A stretch of DNA of 54,764 bases from JBATTK01 sp049670505 (GCA_049670505.1 JBATTK010000105.1:1-54764), one strand, 5' to 3'. Positions 43,726-52,038 are shown, counted from the first letter of the stretch. Numbers and translations: made by a program. Notes: generated from the letters alone by a model not told the origin.

Positions 43726-44595
43726 ATGATTCCCGCTAATTTCACTTATCACAAAGCAACATCCATAAAGGATGCCATTGCTTTATCCGAAACCCATGGC
43801 GAAGATGCCAAGTATATGTCCGGTGGACATAGCCTCCTGCCCATGATGAAACTTCGTTTTGCTACACCTGCCCATATTATAGATATTAGTAAGATAGATG
43901 GCCTATCCTATATTAAGGAAGAAGGTGATGTATTAAAAATAGGAGCGCTAACTACACAGGCAGAGCTGGAGTTTAACGCCCTGATGCAAAAAAACTATCC
44001 CATTTTTATGGACGCGGTCAAGCTAACGGCAGATCCCGCAGTACGGAACGTGGGAACCATTGGCGGCAATATTGCCCATGGAGACGCGGCCAATGACCAA
44101 CCGGCCATTATGTTGGCCATGCGGGCTACTGTTATTGCCGAAGGAGCCGATGGAAGAAAATCGATTCCCATAGACGAGTTTTTCCATGGCTTTTATATGA
44201 CCGCTTTGGAACCTTCGGATGTGTTAGTGGAAATTCAGGTTCCAAAAGTAAAAAAGGGCGTTGGTGGCGCCTATCACAAAGTAGAGCGTAAAGTAGGGGA
44301 TTACGCCACGGCTGGGGTCGCCGTTCATATAGAACTTGATGATGCCGGAGTTTGTACCAAGGCTGGAATTGGCCTCACCAATCTAAGCGCAGTACCCTTA
44401 CGGGTTTCCAGAGCGGAAGATCTTTTAATGGGGAAGTCCATTACGGATGATATTATTGATCAAGTGGGGGTTATTGCGAGCGAAGACTGTGAGCCCGACT
44501 CCGACCTAAGAGGTTCCGAGGCGTATAAAAGGGCTATTACCAATTCAATTACCAAACAGATGCTTCGGAAAGCGTTGGAGCGTGCAAAACAATAA
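43726..44595 (+). CDS. coxM: FAD-binding subunit of form I CO dehydrogenase
   Basis: This 289-residue medium subunit has the two FAD pyrophosphate motifs of CoxM: SGGHSLLPMMKLR (residues 32-44) and TIGGNIAHGDAANDQPA (about 111-127). A C-terminal CO_deh_flav_C domain follows (GDYATAGVAVHI, DLRGSEAYKRAI). It accepts electrons from the Fe-S subunit and passes them to the respiratory chain. It is the first gene of coxM-S-L-G-D-E-F, and the M-S-L order is the same as in known CO oxidisers. coxS follows after 12 bp. The MITE at 43403-43616 and the inverted repeat at 43682 lie upstream. Confidence 0.93.
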   Translation: MIPANFTYHKATSIKDAIALSETHGEDAKYMSGGHSLLPMMKLRFATPAHIIDISKIDGLSYIKEEGDVLKIGALTTQAELEFNALMQKNYPIFMDAVKLTADPAVRNVGTIGGNIAHGDAANDQPAIMLAMRATVIAEGADGRKSIPIDEFFHGFYMTALEPSDVLVEIQVPKVKKGVGGAYHKVERKVGDYATAGVAVHIELDDAGVCTKAGIGLTNLSAVPLRVSRAEDLLMGKSITDDIIDQVGVIASEDCEPDSDLRGSEAYKRAITNSITKQMLRKALERAKQ

Positions 44596-44607
44596 AACAG
44601 GTCTAAA

Positions 44608-45093
44608 ATGAAACATGAAATAACAGTAAAAATAAATGGCGAAAGCGTAACGGCCGAAGTGGATTCCAGATTGCTTTTGGTACATTTTATACGGGAAAAT
44701 CTAAGTCTAACAGGTACGCATATTGGTTGCGATACCTCCAATTGTGGGGCATGCACCATTTTGCTCGATGGTAAATCGATCAAATCCTGTACCTATCTGG
44801 CGGTTCGTGCAGATGGCGCTGAGATTACAACCATTGAAGGCGTGGCCCCAGACGGAGAAAACCACCCTTTACAACAAGCGTTCCATGACCAACATGGATT
44901 GCACTGTGGATTTTGTACCCCGGGAATGATCATGCGGTCCATAGATTTTTTGAAAAATAATCCATCGCCTACCGATGAAGAGATACGTTGGGGCATCTCG
45001 GGCAACCTCTGCAGATGTACCGGCTATAACAATATTGTAAAGGCCGTTAAACAGGCTTCCGAAGAAATGAAAAAAGAAAAAGTTGAATCTTAA
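44608..45093 (+). CDS. coxS: [2Fe-2S] subunit of form I CO dehydrogenase
   Basis: This 161-residue small subunit has cluster ligands C41, C46, C49 and C61 (IGCDTSNCGACTILLDG), and C100, C103, C135 and C137 (HCGFCTPGMIM and NLCRCTGYNNIV). All eight Cys are present. The sequence is closer to CoxS/CutS (GAEITTIEGVAPDGENHPLQ, CTPGM, CTGY) than to the IorA-like subunit at 32552. It transfers electrons from the Mo-Cu site to FAD in CoxM. coxL starts 6 bp downstream. Confidence 0.94.
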   Translation: MKHEITVKINGESVTAEVDSRLLLVHFIRENLSLTGTHIGCDTSNCGACTILLDGKSIKSCTYLAVRADGAEITTIEGVAPDGENHPLQQAFHDQHGLHCGFCTPGMIMRSIDFLKNNPSPTDEEIRWGISGNLCRCTGYNNIVKAVKQASEEMKKEKVES

Positions 45094-45099
45094 TTCCAT

Positions 45100-47463
45100 A
45101 TGAACATGTTCAAATGTAAAACATCAAAAGAAGTGGGGGGCATGGGCCACTCCGTTAAAAGAAAAGAAGACGCGCGTTTTTTACATGGGAAAGGGAATTA
45201 TGTAGATGATGTAAAATTGCCCGGTATGTTGACCATGGTGATGGTGAGAAGTCCATACGCCTACGCAAAAATTAAAAGTATCAATAAAGAAAAAGCTTTG
45301 GCCATACCCGGAGTACTCGCGGTAATCACCGGAGAGGATCTGGCACAATACAATCTACATTGGATGCCTACGCTTTTATCCGACACGCAAATGGTCCTGC
45401 CAACGGATACCATCATGCACCAATCCCAGGAAGTATGTGCCGTAATCGCTACCGATCGGTATATCGCCGTGGATGGGGCGGAGGCCGTGGAAGTAGACTA
45501 TGAGCCTATGCAGGCCATTGTAGATCCCTTTAAGGCCTTGGATGATGGTGCGCCTCTGTTAAGACCGGATAAGGAAGGGCAGAAAGACAACCAAATTTAT
45601 CATTGGGAAAAGGGGGATAGGGCTAAAACGGACGAGGTAATCAGCAAAGCGGATATTGTGGTAAAAGAACGTATTTACCTCCCTAGAATCCATGTAGCTT
45701 CCATTGAAACCTGTGGCTGTGTGGCGTCCTATGATAAGGATACACAAAAACTTACGGTTTATCTAACCACCCAAGCCCCACATGCCATTAGAACGATAGT
45801 GGCATTGGTTGCCGGCCATGTAGGTCTTTCCGAGGAAAAAATACGTATCATCTCCCCGGATATCGGAGGTGGTTTTGGTGGAAAGGTTCCGGTATACCCC
45901 GCTTACGTAGTAGCTATAGCGGCCTCATTTTTAATCGGGAAACCGGTAAAATGGATAGAAGACCGTTCCGAAAATTTGGTCAATGGTTTTGCCCGTGATT
46001 ACCATATGGATTGTGAACTGGCAGCGACCAAAGAAGGCAAAATTCAGGCTTTTAAAGTAAAAACACTGGCGGATCATGGCTATACGGATTCTTCCGCCAA
46101 TCCCTCCAAATACCCTACAGGAATGTTTTCCATTTGTACGGGATCTTATGATTATGAGCATGCTTTTGCCGAACTGGATGCCGTATATACCAACAAGGCT
46201 CCGGGGGGAGTTGCCTACAGATGTTCTTTCCGTGTTACGGAAGCGGTACATGCCATAGAACGTATGGTAGATAAATTAGCGGATAAAATTGGTAAGGATC
46301 CAGCGTTGATCCGTTTGGAAAACTTTATTAAAAAAGAACAATTTCCGTATGCCTCGCCCTTGGGGTGGAGTTATGATAGTGGTGATTATGAGGCCACCTT
46401 GAAAAAGGCAATGGACATGATAGGCTATGATGACTATAAAAAGGAGCAGGCGGAAAAACGGAAGGAAGGAAAATTAATGGGTATCGGTATTTGCACCTTT
46501 ACCGAAGTGGTAGGAGCAGGCCCCTCCAAAGATTTTGATATTTTGGGCATTGCGATGTTCGACAGTGCGGAAGTGCGGGTACATCCTACCGGAAAAGCAC
46601 TGGCACGTTTTGGAACCAAGTCTCAAGGTCAGGGGCATGAAACCACTTACGCACAGATACTTGCGGAAGAATTGGGCATCCCATATACCGATATTGAAAT
46701 AGAAGAAGGGGATACAGATACGGCACCCTATGGTTTGGGCACCTATGCTAGTAGAAGTACGCCAACGGCCGGTGCCGCCGCCGCCATTGCCGCAAGAAAA
46801 TTAAGAGATAAAGGCAAGAAGATCGCGGCCTACCTTTTAGAAGTCAGCGAAGAGGATATTGAATGGGAAGTAGGGAAGTATTTTGTGAAAGGAGCTCCTG
46901 AAAAATCAAAAACAATCCAAGATGTCGCTTTTGCGGCCTATACGAATTTTCCTCCGGGAATGGAACCGGGATTTGAAACCACCCATTATTACGATCCACC
47001 CAACCTCACTTTCCCTAACGGCGCATATATCTGTGTGGTAGAAGTGGAGCAGGAAACCGGACAAATTGATGTGAAACGTTTTGTGGCGATAGATGATTGT
47101 GGAAATATCATCAACCCTATGATCGTTGAGGGACAGGTTCATGGCGGACTCACCCAAGGTATTGCCCCGGCCATGTACGAAGGTATAGAATACGATGATG
47201 AGGGCAATGTACTCAATGGTACGTTTATGGATTATCTGGTGCCAACGGCGGTAGAATCCCCACATTGGGAGACGGGACATACCATCACACCATCACCACA
47301 TCACCCGTTGGGGGCAAAGGGCGTCGCCGAATCGCCAACGGTTGGTGCACCTCCGGCCATTGCCAATGCCATTATAGACGCCTTATCGCCCTTGGGCATA
47401 AAACACTTGGATATTCCGATTACCCCTGCAAAAGTATGGGAAGCCATCCAAGCGCATTCTTAG
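45100..47463 (+). CDS. coxL: Mo-Cu catalytic subunit of form I CO dehydrogenase
   Basis: CoxL oxidises CO with water to CO2, two protons and two electrons at a [Mo-S-Cu] centre with molybdopterin cytosine dinucleotide. The 787-residue protein carries the form I active-site loop AYRCSFR (residues 372-378), in which C375 corresponds to the Cys that binds copper. Form II proteins have AYRGAGR instead. Cofactor motifs are ISPDIGGGFGGKVPVYPAYV and GTKSQGQGHETTYAQILAEE. The active-site Glu is E744 in GVAESPTVGAPPAIANAI. No signal peptide is present. The N-terminus (GMGHSVKRKEDARFLHGKGN) is typical. Length is close to the usual 800. Confidence 0.95.
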   Translation: MNMFKCKTSKEVGGMGHSVKRKEDARFLHGKGNYVDDVKLPGMLTMVMVRSPYAYAKIKSINKEKALAIPGVLAVITGEDLAQYNLHWMPTLLSDTQMVLPTDTIMHQSQEVCAVIATDRYIAVDGAEAVEVDYEPMQAIVDPFKALDDGAPLLRPDKEGQKDNQIYHWEKGDRAKTDEVISKADIVVKERIYLPRIHVASIETCGCVASYDKDTQKLTVYLTTQAPHAIRTIVALVAGHVGLSEEKIRIISPDIGGGFGGKVPVYPAYVVAIAASFLIGKPVKWIEDRSENLVNGFARDYHMDCELAATKEGKIQAFKVKTLADHGYTDSSANPSKYPTGMFSICTGSYDYEHAFAELDAVYTNKAPGGVAYRCSFRVTEAVHAIERMVDKLADKIGKDPALIRLENFIKKEQFPYASPLGWSYDSGDYEATLKKAMDMIGYDDYKKEQAEKRKEGKLMGIGICTFTEVVGAGPSKDFDILGIAMFDSAEVRVHPTGKALARFGTKSQGQGHETTYAQILAEELGIPYTDIEIEEGDTDTAPYGLGTYASRSTPTAGAAAAIAARKLRDKGKKIAAYLLEVSEEDIEWEVGKYFVKGAPEKSKTIQDVAFAAYTNFPPGMEPGFETTHYYDPPNLTFPNGAYICVVEVEQETGQIDVKRFVAIDDCGNIINPMIVEGQVHGGLTQGIAPAMYEGIEYDDEGNVLNGTFMDYLVPTAVESPHWETGHTITPSPHHPLGAKGVAESPTVGAPPAIANAIIDALSPLGIKHLDIPITPAKVWEAIQAHS

Positions 47464-47478
47464 AGACTGTACAGTCTC
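47463..47478. promoter_or_regulatory. 16-bp perfect palindrome after coxL
   Basis: GAGACTGTACAGTCTC begins on the last base of the coxL stop codon. With a 2-base centre it is a poor RNA loop but a good protein-binding site. It could also stabilise the coxMSL message end ahead of coxG. The half AGAGACTGT equals the tip of the MITE ends at 43403. Confidence 0.4.
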
Positions 47479-47575
47479 ATAATAGGAAAAAGGAGTAAAG
47501 AACAAAGACATGGGACAAATGATAACAATGCATGGTTTTATGTTTTAGGTTTAGAAATAAAAAAGGAAAAGAAAA

Positions 47576-48052
47576 ATGAAAACAACACTCGAAAAGTCTT
47601 TTGAAGTCACACAGGTACCGGCTTTGGTTTGGGAACACCTTATTGATCCCGAAAAAGTGATGGATTGTGTTCCCGGTGTTTCTATTGATGAAAAAGTGGG
47701 GGATAATCATTACAAAGGAAAGGTTGGAATGAAATTTGGCCCCATAGGCGCCAATTACAACGCGGATATCATTTACGATGAAATAGATACGGAAAATCAA
47801 AAAATAATACTTAAAGGAAATGGTGTGGATGCCAAAGGTCAGGGCAATGCCGAAATGAAAATGTCTATGGACATTACCGAAACGGCGGAAGGTGGATCAA
47901 AACTGGATGCTACCATGGATGTTACGATCAATGGAAAAATTGCTCAATTCGGTTCCAGGTTGGTACATAGTGTTTCCAATCAGCTGTTCAAACAGTTTGT
48001 ATCCAACTTCACCAAAAAATTAAAAGCGGCGGAAGAAGAAGCCAGTGCCTAA
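47576..48052 (+). CDS. coxG: CoxG, SRPBCC-fold CO dehydrogenase subunit G
   Basis: This 158-residue protein has the START/Bet v1-like fold of CoxG (PF06240 type): LEKSFEVTQVPALVWEHLID, MDCVPGVSIDEKVGDNHYKG, KVGMKFGPIGANYNADI and the end VSNQLFKQFVSNFTKKLKAA. In other CO oxidisers CoxG recruits the enzyme to the membrane and has been linked to menaquinone delivery through its hydrophobic cavity. It lacks the long C-terminal membrane-binding tail seen in some homologues. The ATG at 47576 is 112 bp after coxL, a larger gap than elsewhere in the operon. Start and end of the fold are complete. Confidence 0.9.
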   Translation: MKTTLEKSFEVTQVPALVWEHLIDPEKVMDCVPGVSIDEKVGDNHYKGKVGMKFGPIGANYNADIIYDEIDTENQKIILKGNGVDAKGQGNAEMKMSMDITETAEGGSKLDATMDVTINGKIAQFGSRLVHSVSNQLFKQFVSNFTKKLKAAEEEASA

Positions 48053-48102
48053 AGAGCACTCCTGACCCAAGTTTTTGAGTTTTAATTTTAAATACGTATC
48101 TA

Positions 48103-48978
48103 TTGAACAAGGCCATCGATGATCTTATAAAAGCCTTTGAAAAACACGAGTATATTCTAGGGGAAGAACTGGCTACTTCTATTTTTCTACTACAAAATTT
48201 GGAGAAACCCATACTATTGGAAGGGAGTCCGGGAGTAGGAAAAACAATGGTCGCCAAAACTTTGGCAGCTCATCTTCAAACCTCGCTTATTCGCCTACAG
48301 TGTTATGAAGGATTGGACGTTAACACCACTATTTATGAGTGGAATTATCAAAAACAATTATTGCACATCAAATTATTTGAACAGCAAGAGGATAAAAAGG
48401 CCTTGGGCGATAAAATCTTTGGAATGGATTACATCCTAAAGCGGCCATTGTTACAATCTATAAGTGCTGACAAACCCGTTGTCTTGTTAATTGATGAAAT
48501 TGATAGGGCCGATGAGGAATTTGAGGCCTATTTATTGGAGTTGCTGTCCGACTTTCAGATCAGCATACCGGAACTAGGCACTATACAGGCAATCTCCAAA
48601 CCTTTGGTAATTCTAACATCAAATAGAACCAGGGAGCTTAGCGATGCTTTAAGAAGAAGGTGCTTGTACCATTGGGTAGATTTTCCGTCGAAACAAAAAG
48701 AAATAGCTATCATTCAAAGAAAAATACCGGATATTGACGAACATTTGGCTTCGCAGGTAGTCACTTTTATCCATAATTTACGGATGTCGAGCTTGCACAA
48801 ACCGCCCGGAATAGCCGAGTCCCTGGACTGGGCCAAAACACTGCTTTTAATGAACGCCAAGAATATTACGGAGGACATGGTGAAGAATACCATCGGTTGC
48901 GTGTTAAAACATCAGGACGATATCAATTTCGTAAAAGGCAAGACCGTGCAAGAGTTTCTTTATCCTATTGAAACTTAG
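48103..48978 (+). CDS. coxD: CoxD, MoxR-type AAA+ ATPase
   Basis: This 291-residue AAA+ ATPase has Walker A GSPGVGKT (residues 41-48), Walker B VVLLIDEIDRADEEF (about 126-140), sensor 1 LVILTSNRTRELSDAL and an arginine finger region RRRCLYHWVDFP. CoxD helps build the sulfurated [Mo-S-Cu] site of CO dehydrogenase, acting with the VWA protein CoxE as MoxR-VWA pairs do. The start is TTG at 48103, giving NKAIDDLIKAFEKHEYIL; no ATG lies nearby in frame. coxE starts 21 bp downstream. Confidence 0.93.
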   Translation: MNKAIDDLIKAFEKHEYILGEELATSIFLLQNLEKPILLEGSPGVGKTMVAKTLAAHLQTSLIRLQCYEGLDVNTTIYEWNYQKQLLHIKLFEQQEDKKALGDKIFGMDYILKRPLLQSISADKPVVLLIDEIDRADEEFEAYLLELLSDFQISIPELGTIQAISKPLVILTSNRTRELSDALRRRCLYHWVDFPSKQKEIAIIQRKIPDIDEHLASQVVTFIHNLRMSSLHKPPGIAESLDWAKTLLLMNAKNITEDMVKNTIGCVLKHQDDINFVKGKTVQEFLYPIET

Positions 48979-48999
48979 TTTTTTGTTTTACAACACCTT

Positions 49000-50136
49000 A
49001 TGTTGATCGAAGTAGATAAAACATTTAAAGAAAGACTGGTCGACTTTATTTTTTATTGTCGGGAACGTCAGTTTGTGTTAAGTCCGCAACAAACGCAGGA
49101 AGCCTTTGAAATATCGAAGCGAGGATATATGCTGGACAGGAAATTGTTCCAATACAGTCTAAAAGCTATTTATTGCTCGCGCAAAGAACAATTTGATCGT
49201 TTTGATGAGATGTTCCAGCGTTTTTGGAGCAGGTATTATGAAGAAAAATTGGAAGGCAGAAAGATTCCGGTAAAGCCTAAAACAGAAAAAACCGAGGCTT
49301 CTTCCATCATTTTTTTGGGAGCCACTTTTCCAAATCATCAAAAAGCTGAAGAAAAAGAGACCAAACAGACCAAGGGAGCCAATGAAACTACAAGATTGCG
49401 ACGCACCGATTTTTCCAAAATCGATGTTACGGACAAGGAAAAATTGGAAGAATTGGCAGAAGAACTGTTCCATCAAATGAGCGTGCGTTTTAAAAGACGA
49501 CAGGAAAGTGGAAATAGGGGAATGGTCGATATTCGTAGAACCGTTAGAAATAGTGTTTCCAAGGGTGGATTGATGCTGGATCTATCCCATAAAAAAAAGA
49601 GAAAGGAAAAACGCAAAGTAGTTTTTTTACTGGATGTAAGTGGTTCTATGGATACCTACAGCTTTTATCTACTGCGTTATGTAATGGTGTTAAAAAAGTA
49701 TTTTAAGGCGCTGGAATTTTTTACCTTTAGTACGCACCTTACCCATGTAACCCCATTGCTGCGCGGAAATAATGAAAAGGATATATTGGCGCTTATCGGG
49801 AGTAATGTTCAAACTTGGTCCAGCGGAACAAAAATTGGCGAATCCCTTACAGAATTCCTATCCGAATTCGGGAACAAGTTTTTAAGCCAGAAACATATTG
49901 TAGTCATCCTAAGCGATGGTTTGGAAACCGGTAACGTTACGCAGCTTAAAGAAGCCGTACGTACCATACAAAGAAAATGCAAGACTTTAATATGGCTTAA
50001 TCCCCTAAAGGGAATGAAAGATTATCAGCCCATACAAAAAGGTATGGTAAATGTAATGCCGCATCTAGATGCCTTTGAGTCCGCCCATAATCTGGATAGC
50101 TTATTAAAACTAGAAAAATTGTTAATGGATGTTTAA
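49000..50136 (+). CDS. coxE: CoxE, VWA-domain maturation protein
   Basis: This 378-residue CoxE-like protein has an N-terminal helical domain (RLVDFIFYCRERQFVLSPQQ). A charged, low-conservation linker follows (about residues 90-140). The VWA domain begins at about 205 with MIDAS VVFLLDVSGSMDTYSFYLLR. The later metal-binding residues lie in SSGTKIGESL and HIVVILSDGLETG. CoxE works with CoxD in active-site maturation and binds a partner through its metal ion. No signal peptide was found. Its end overlaps the coxF start by 8 bp (ATGTTTAA), so translation is coupled. Confidence 0.93.
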   Translation: MLIEVDKTFKERLVDFIFYCRERQFVLSPQQTQEAFEISKRGYMLDRKLFQYSLKAIYCSRKEQFDRFDEMFQRFWSRYYEEKLEGRKIPVKPKTEKTEASSIIFLGATFPNHQKAEEKETKQTKGANETTRLRRTDFSKIDVTDKEKLEELAEELFHQMSVRFKRRQESGNRGMVDIRRTVRNSVSKGGLMLDLSHKKKRKEKRKVVFLLDVSGSMDTYSFYLLRYVMVLKKYFKALEFFTFSTHLTHVTPLLRGNNEKDILALIGSNVQTWSSGTKIGESLTEFLSEFGNKFLSQKHIVVILSDGLETGNVTQLKEAVRTIQRKCKTLIWLNPLKGMKDYQPIQKGMVNVMPHLDAFESAHNLDSLLKLEKLLMDV

Positions 50137-51133
50137 CGAATTAGCATTAAAAATAGAGGACTATTTGGCCAGAGGCGATGACTTTGCCATTGCGCAGGTA
50201 ATAGACAGACAAGCCCCTTGCTCCGGCAAGATTGGGGATAAGGCCATTATTTTGGAAACCGGGGAACTTATTGGTTGGATCGGTGGAGGATGTGTTAGGG
50301 GTATTGTTATCAAAGAAGGTATAAATGTGATACGAACAAAACGATATCGAAGAGTACGTATTTCCCCGGAAGGGGGAACCAGGGAAACCGCTAATTTTAA
50401 AGAATATGTTATGTCATGTCAGAGCGAGGGTACGGTAGAATTATTAATTGAGCCTATTTTTCCTCAGGCCGAAATCATTGTAGTCGGGAAATCCAATATC
50501 GCCAGAAAATTGGTAGCATTGGCAACCACGGCAGATTTTAAGGTAACCGCTATGGCGACCGATGCCGATAAAGCACTATTTCCATCCGCATTTGAGATTA
50601 TGGACACCGTGGATTTTGGAGGGATAAAGCATTTTAAGAATACTTATATTGTCATAACCACACAGGGGGAAAATGATGAACAGGCAGTCTCAATGGCATT
50701 ACAGACCCCTGCAAGTTATGTGGGTTTTGTTTCTAGTAGGAAAAAAGCGGATAGGGTTAGGGAATATCTAATCGGTGCGGGCATAAATCAAGAACGGGTA
50801 GGGGAATTAAAAAGCCCGGTGGGGCTAGATTTGAACGCAAAACTGGCCAGTGAGGTAGCTATTAGTATTCTGGCGGATATTATAAACCACTTTAGGAACA
50901 AAACGGCAACGGAAGCTTCTACGGAAACTGTTGTATCGGACTCGGCCACTTCCGGGGCTACCGATGCATTTGCGGAAGAGTATTATATTAATCCCGTTTG
51001 CCAGGTTCCGGTATCCAAGAAAAATCCAAAGCATATCATAGACTACGAAGGAGAGAAGGTCTATTTTTGTTGTGATGGTTGTAAGGTCAGTTTTGAAAAA
51101 AATCCTTCACAATATATGACCAAGACCGATTAG
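50129..51133 (+). CDS. coxF: CoxF, XdhC-like protein fused to a C-terminal YHS domain
   Basis: The first 270 residues are an XdhC/CoxF protein: FAIAQVIDRQAPCSGKIGDK, GELIGWIGGGCVRGIV, EIIVVGKSNIARKLVALATT (Rossmann) and LKSPVGLDLNAKLASEVAIS. After a short Thr/Ser-rich linker (about 262-282) comes a YHS domain (about 284-332) with NPVCQVPV, then VYFCCDGCKVSFEKNPSQY. That is the CxxxV and YFCCxxC pattern that binds metal in copper ATPases and related proteins. In Oligotropha, CoxF is needed for copper insertion into CO dehydrogenase, so a fused metal-binding domain fits. It is the last operon gene; a repeat-rich gap follows. Confidence 0.9.
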   Translation: MFNELALKIEDYLARGDDFAIAQVIDRQAPCSGKIGDKAIILETGELIGWIGGGCVRGIVIKEGINVIRTKRYRRVRISPEGGTRETANFKEYVMSCQSEGTVELLIEPIFPQAEIIVVGKSNIARKLVALATTADFKVTAMATDADKALFPSAFEIMDTVDFGGIKHFKNTYIVITTQGENDEQAVSMALQTPASYVGFVSSRKKADRVREYLIGAGINQERVGELKSPVGLDLNAKLASEVAISILADIINHFRNKTATEASTETVVSDSATSGATDAFAEEYYINPVCQVPVSKKNPKHIIDYEGEKVYFCCDGCKVSFEKNPSQYMTKTD

Positions 51134-51137
51134 CTTT

Positions 51138-51280
51138 CAGTAAGCAGTAGGTAGTAGCCAGTAGGCAGTGGCGGTCTGCATCCGTATCGTTTCTAAAAAT
51201 CAAGACAAAGGATAAAAGACGAAAGACCCGAAACTAAAAACTGGAAACTGAACACTGATAACTGTAAGATGGAACGTCAT
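51138..51280. repeat. Degenerate CAGT-rich tract with AAAGACGAAAGAC module
   Basis: Units such as TCAGTAAGCAGTAGGTAGTAG and GGAAACTGAACACTGATAACTG occur on both sides of AAAGGATAAAAGACGAAAGA. These are inverted relatives of words in 11541-11760. They lie between coxF and the mocA-like gene and are noncoding. Confidence 0.7.
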
Positions 51281-51361
51281 TTCGGTACGATTTCCAAACA
51301 GAAATCACTCAATGACCCTGTTCGGTGCCTGAGTGATCGCCTGCAATCGTATCGAAGGCAC
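51278..51361. repeat. Two-hairpin REPIN-like element, copy F
   Basis: This 84-bp copy is in the same orientation as copy E. Hairpin 2 is at 51278-51314 and hairpin 1 at 51325-51361 (GTGCCTGAGTGATCGCC to AGGCAC). Both are 37 nt, one base shorter than in other copies. The module GTAGGTTTTTCCGCAATCGA (51365 on) follows directly, as it follows copy C at a distance. Confidence 0.83.
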
Positions 51362-51435
51362 ATGGTAGGTTTTTCCGCAATCGACCTTTAACCAACAACG
51401 AACAACCATTAACGAACAACCAAATAACAACGCCC

Positions 51436-52038
51436 ATGGCCGATACAAAAGCTAACATTGCCATACTCATTTTGGCCGCAGGTGCCTCCAAACGAATGGG
51501 AGCTACCATAAAACAATTATTGCCATGGAACACTACAACCTTATTGGGGAATGCGATCAATACGGCAAGAAAAAGCAGTGCAAATCAGAGTATTGTGGTA
51601 TTAGGTGCCCATGCATCCGTTGTAAAAAGTGAAATCAAAAATTTGGAGCAAGTAGCCATTACCCATAATACCGACTGGAAATTAGGTATGGGTAGTTCCA
51701 TTGCCTGTGGGGTTCGTAATCTCCTTCAAAGGAGTACTCCCCTAGATGGTGTTTTAGTCGTATTGGCAGACCAACCTTTGATAGATACGGATTACTTGAA
51801 CCATATGATCGATCATTTTAATGAAAAAGATATTATAGCGACCGACTATGGGGAACGGAAAGGAGTACCTGCACTTTTTGGAAAGGCTTATTTTTCTGAA
51901 TTGGTAAAACTAAATGCCGACTATGGGGCAAAGGATATCCTTGAACGGCATAAAGAGCACATTTTTGCAATAAAACCCTATGGAAAAGAAATTGATGTGG
52001 ATACCTTGGAGGACTATCATAAACTGTCTAAAAAATAA
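51436..52038 (+). CDS. mocA: MocA-like molybdenum cofactor cytidylyltransferase
   Basis: This 200-residue nucleotidyltransferase has the MocA-type loop ILILAAGASKRMGATIKQLL and PWNTTTLLGNAI. It continues with NTDWKLGMGSSIACGVRNLL, VVLADQPLID and the Asp-rich end. The KQLLPW and GMGSSIACG signatures separate MocA (CTP) from MobA (GTP, loop SGGKSTRMG). It makes molybdopterin cytosine dinucleotide, the form used by CO dehydrogenase and most xanthine-oxidase-family enzymes. It follows the cox operon on the same strand but is separated by 300 bp of repeats, so it may have its own promoter. Confidence 0.88.
   Translation: MADTKANIAILILAAGASKRMGATIKQLLPWNTTTLLGNAINTARKSSANQSIVVLGAHASVVKSEIKNLEQVAITHNTDWKLGMGSSIACGVRNLLQRSTPLDGVLVVLADQPLIDTDYLNHMIDHFNEKDIIATDYGERKGVPALFGKAYFSELVKLNADYGAKDILERHKEHIFAIKPYGKEIDVDTLEDYHKLSKK

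Noticed and set aside
45100..47463. Annotation of coxL as xanthine dehydrogenase or form II
   Set aside because: The active-site loop is AYRCSFR, not AYRGAGR, and the coxGDEF maturation genes follow, so form I CO dehydrogenase fits better.
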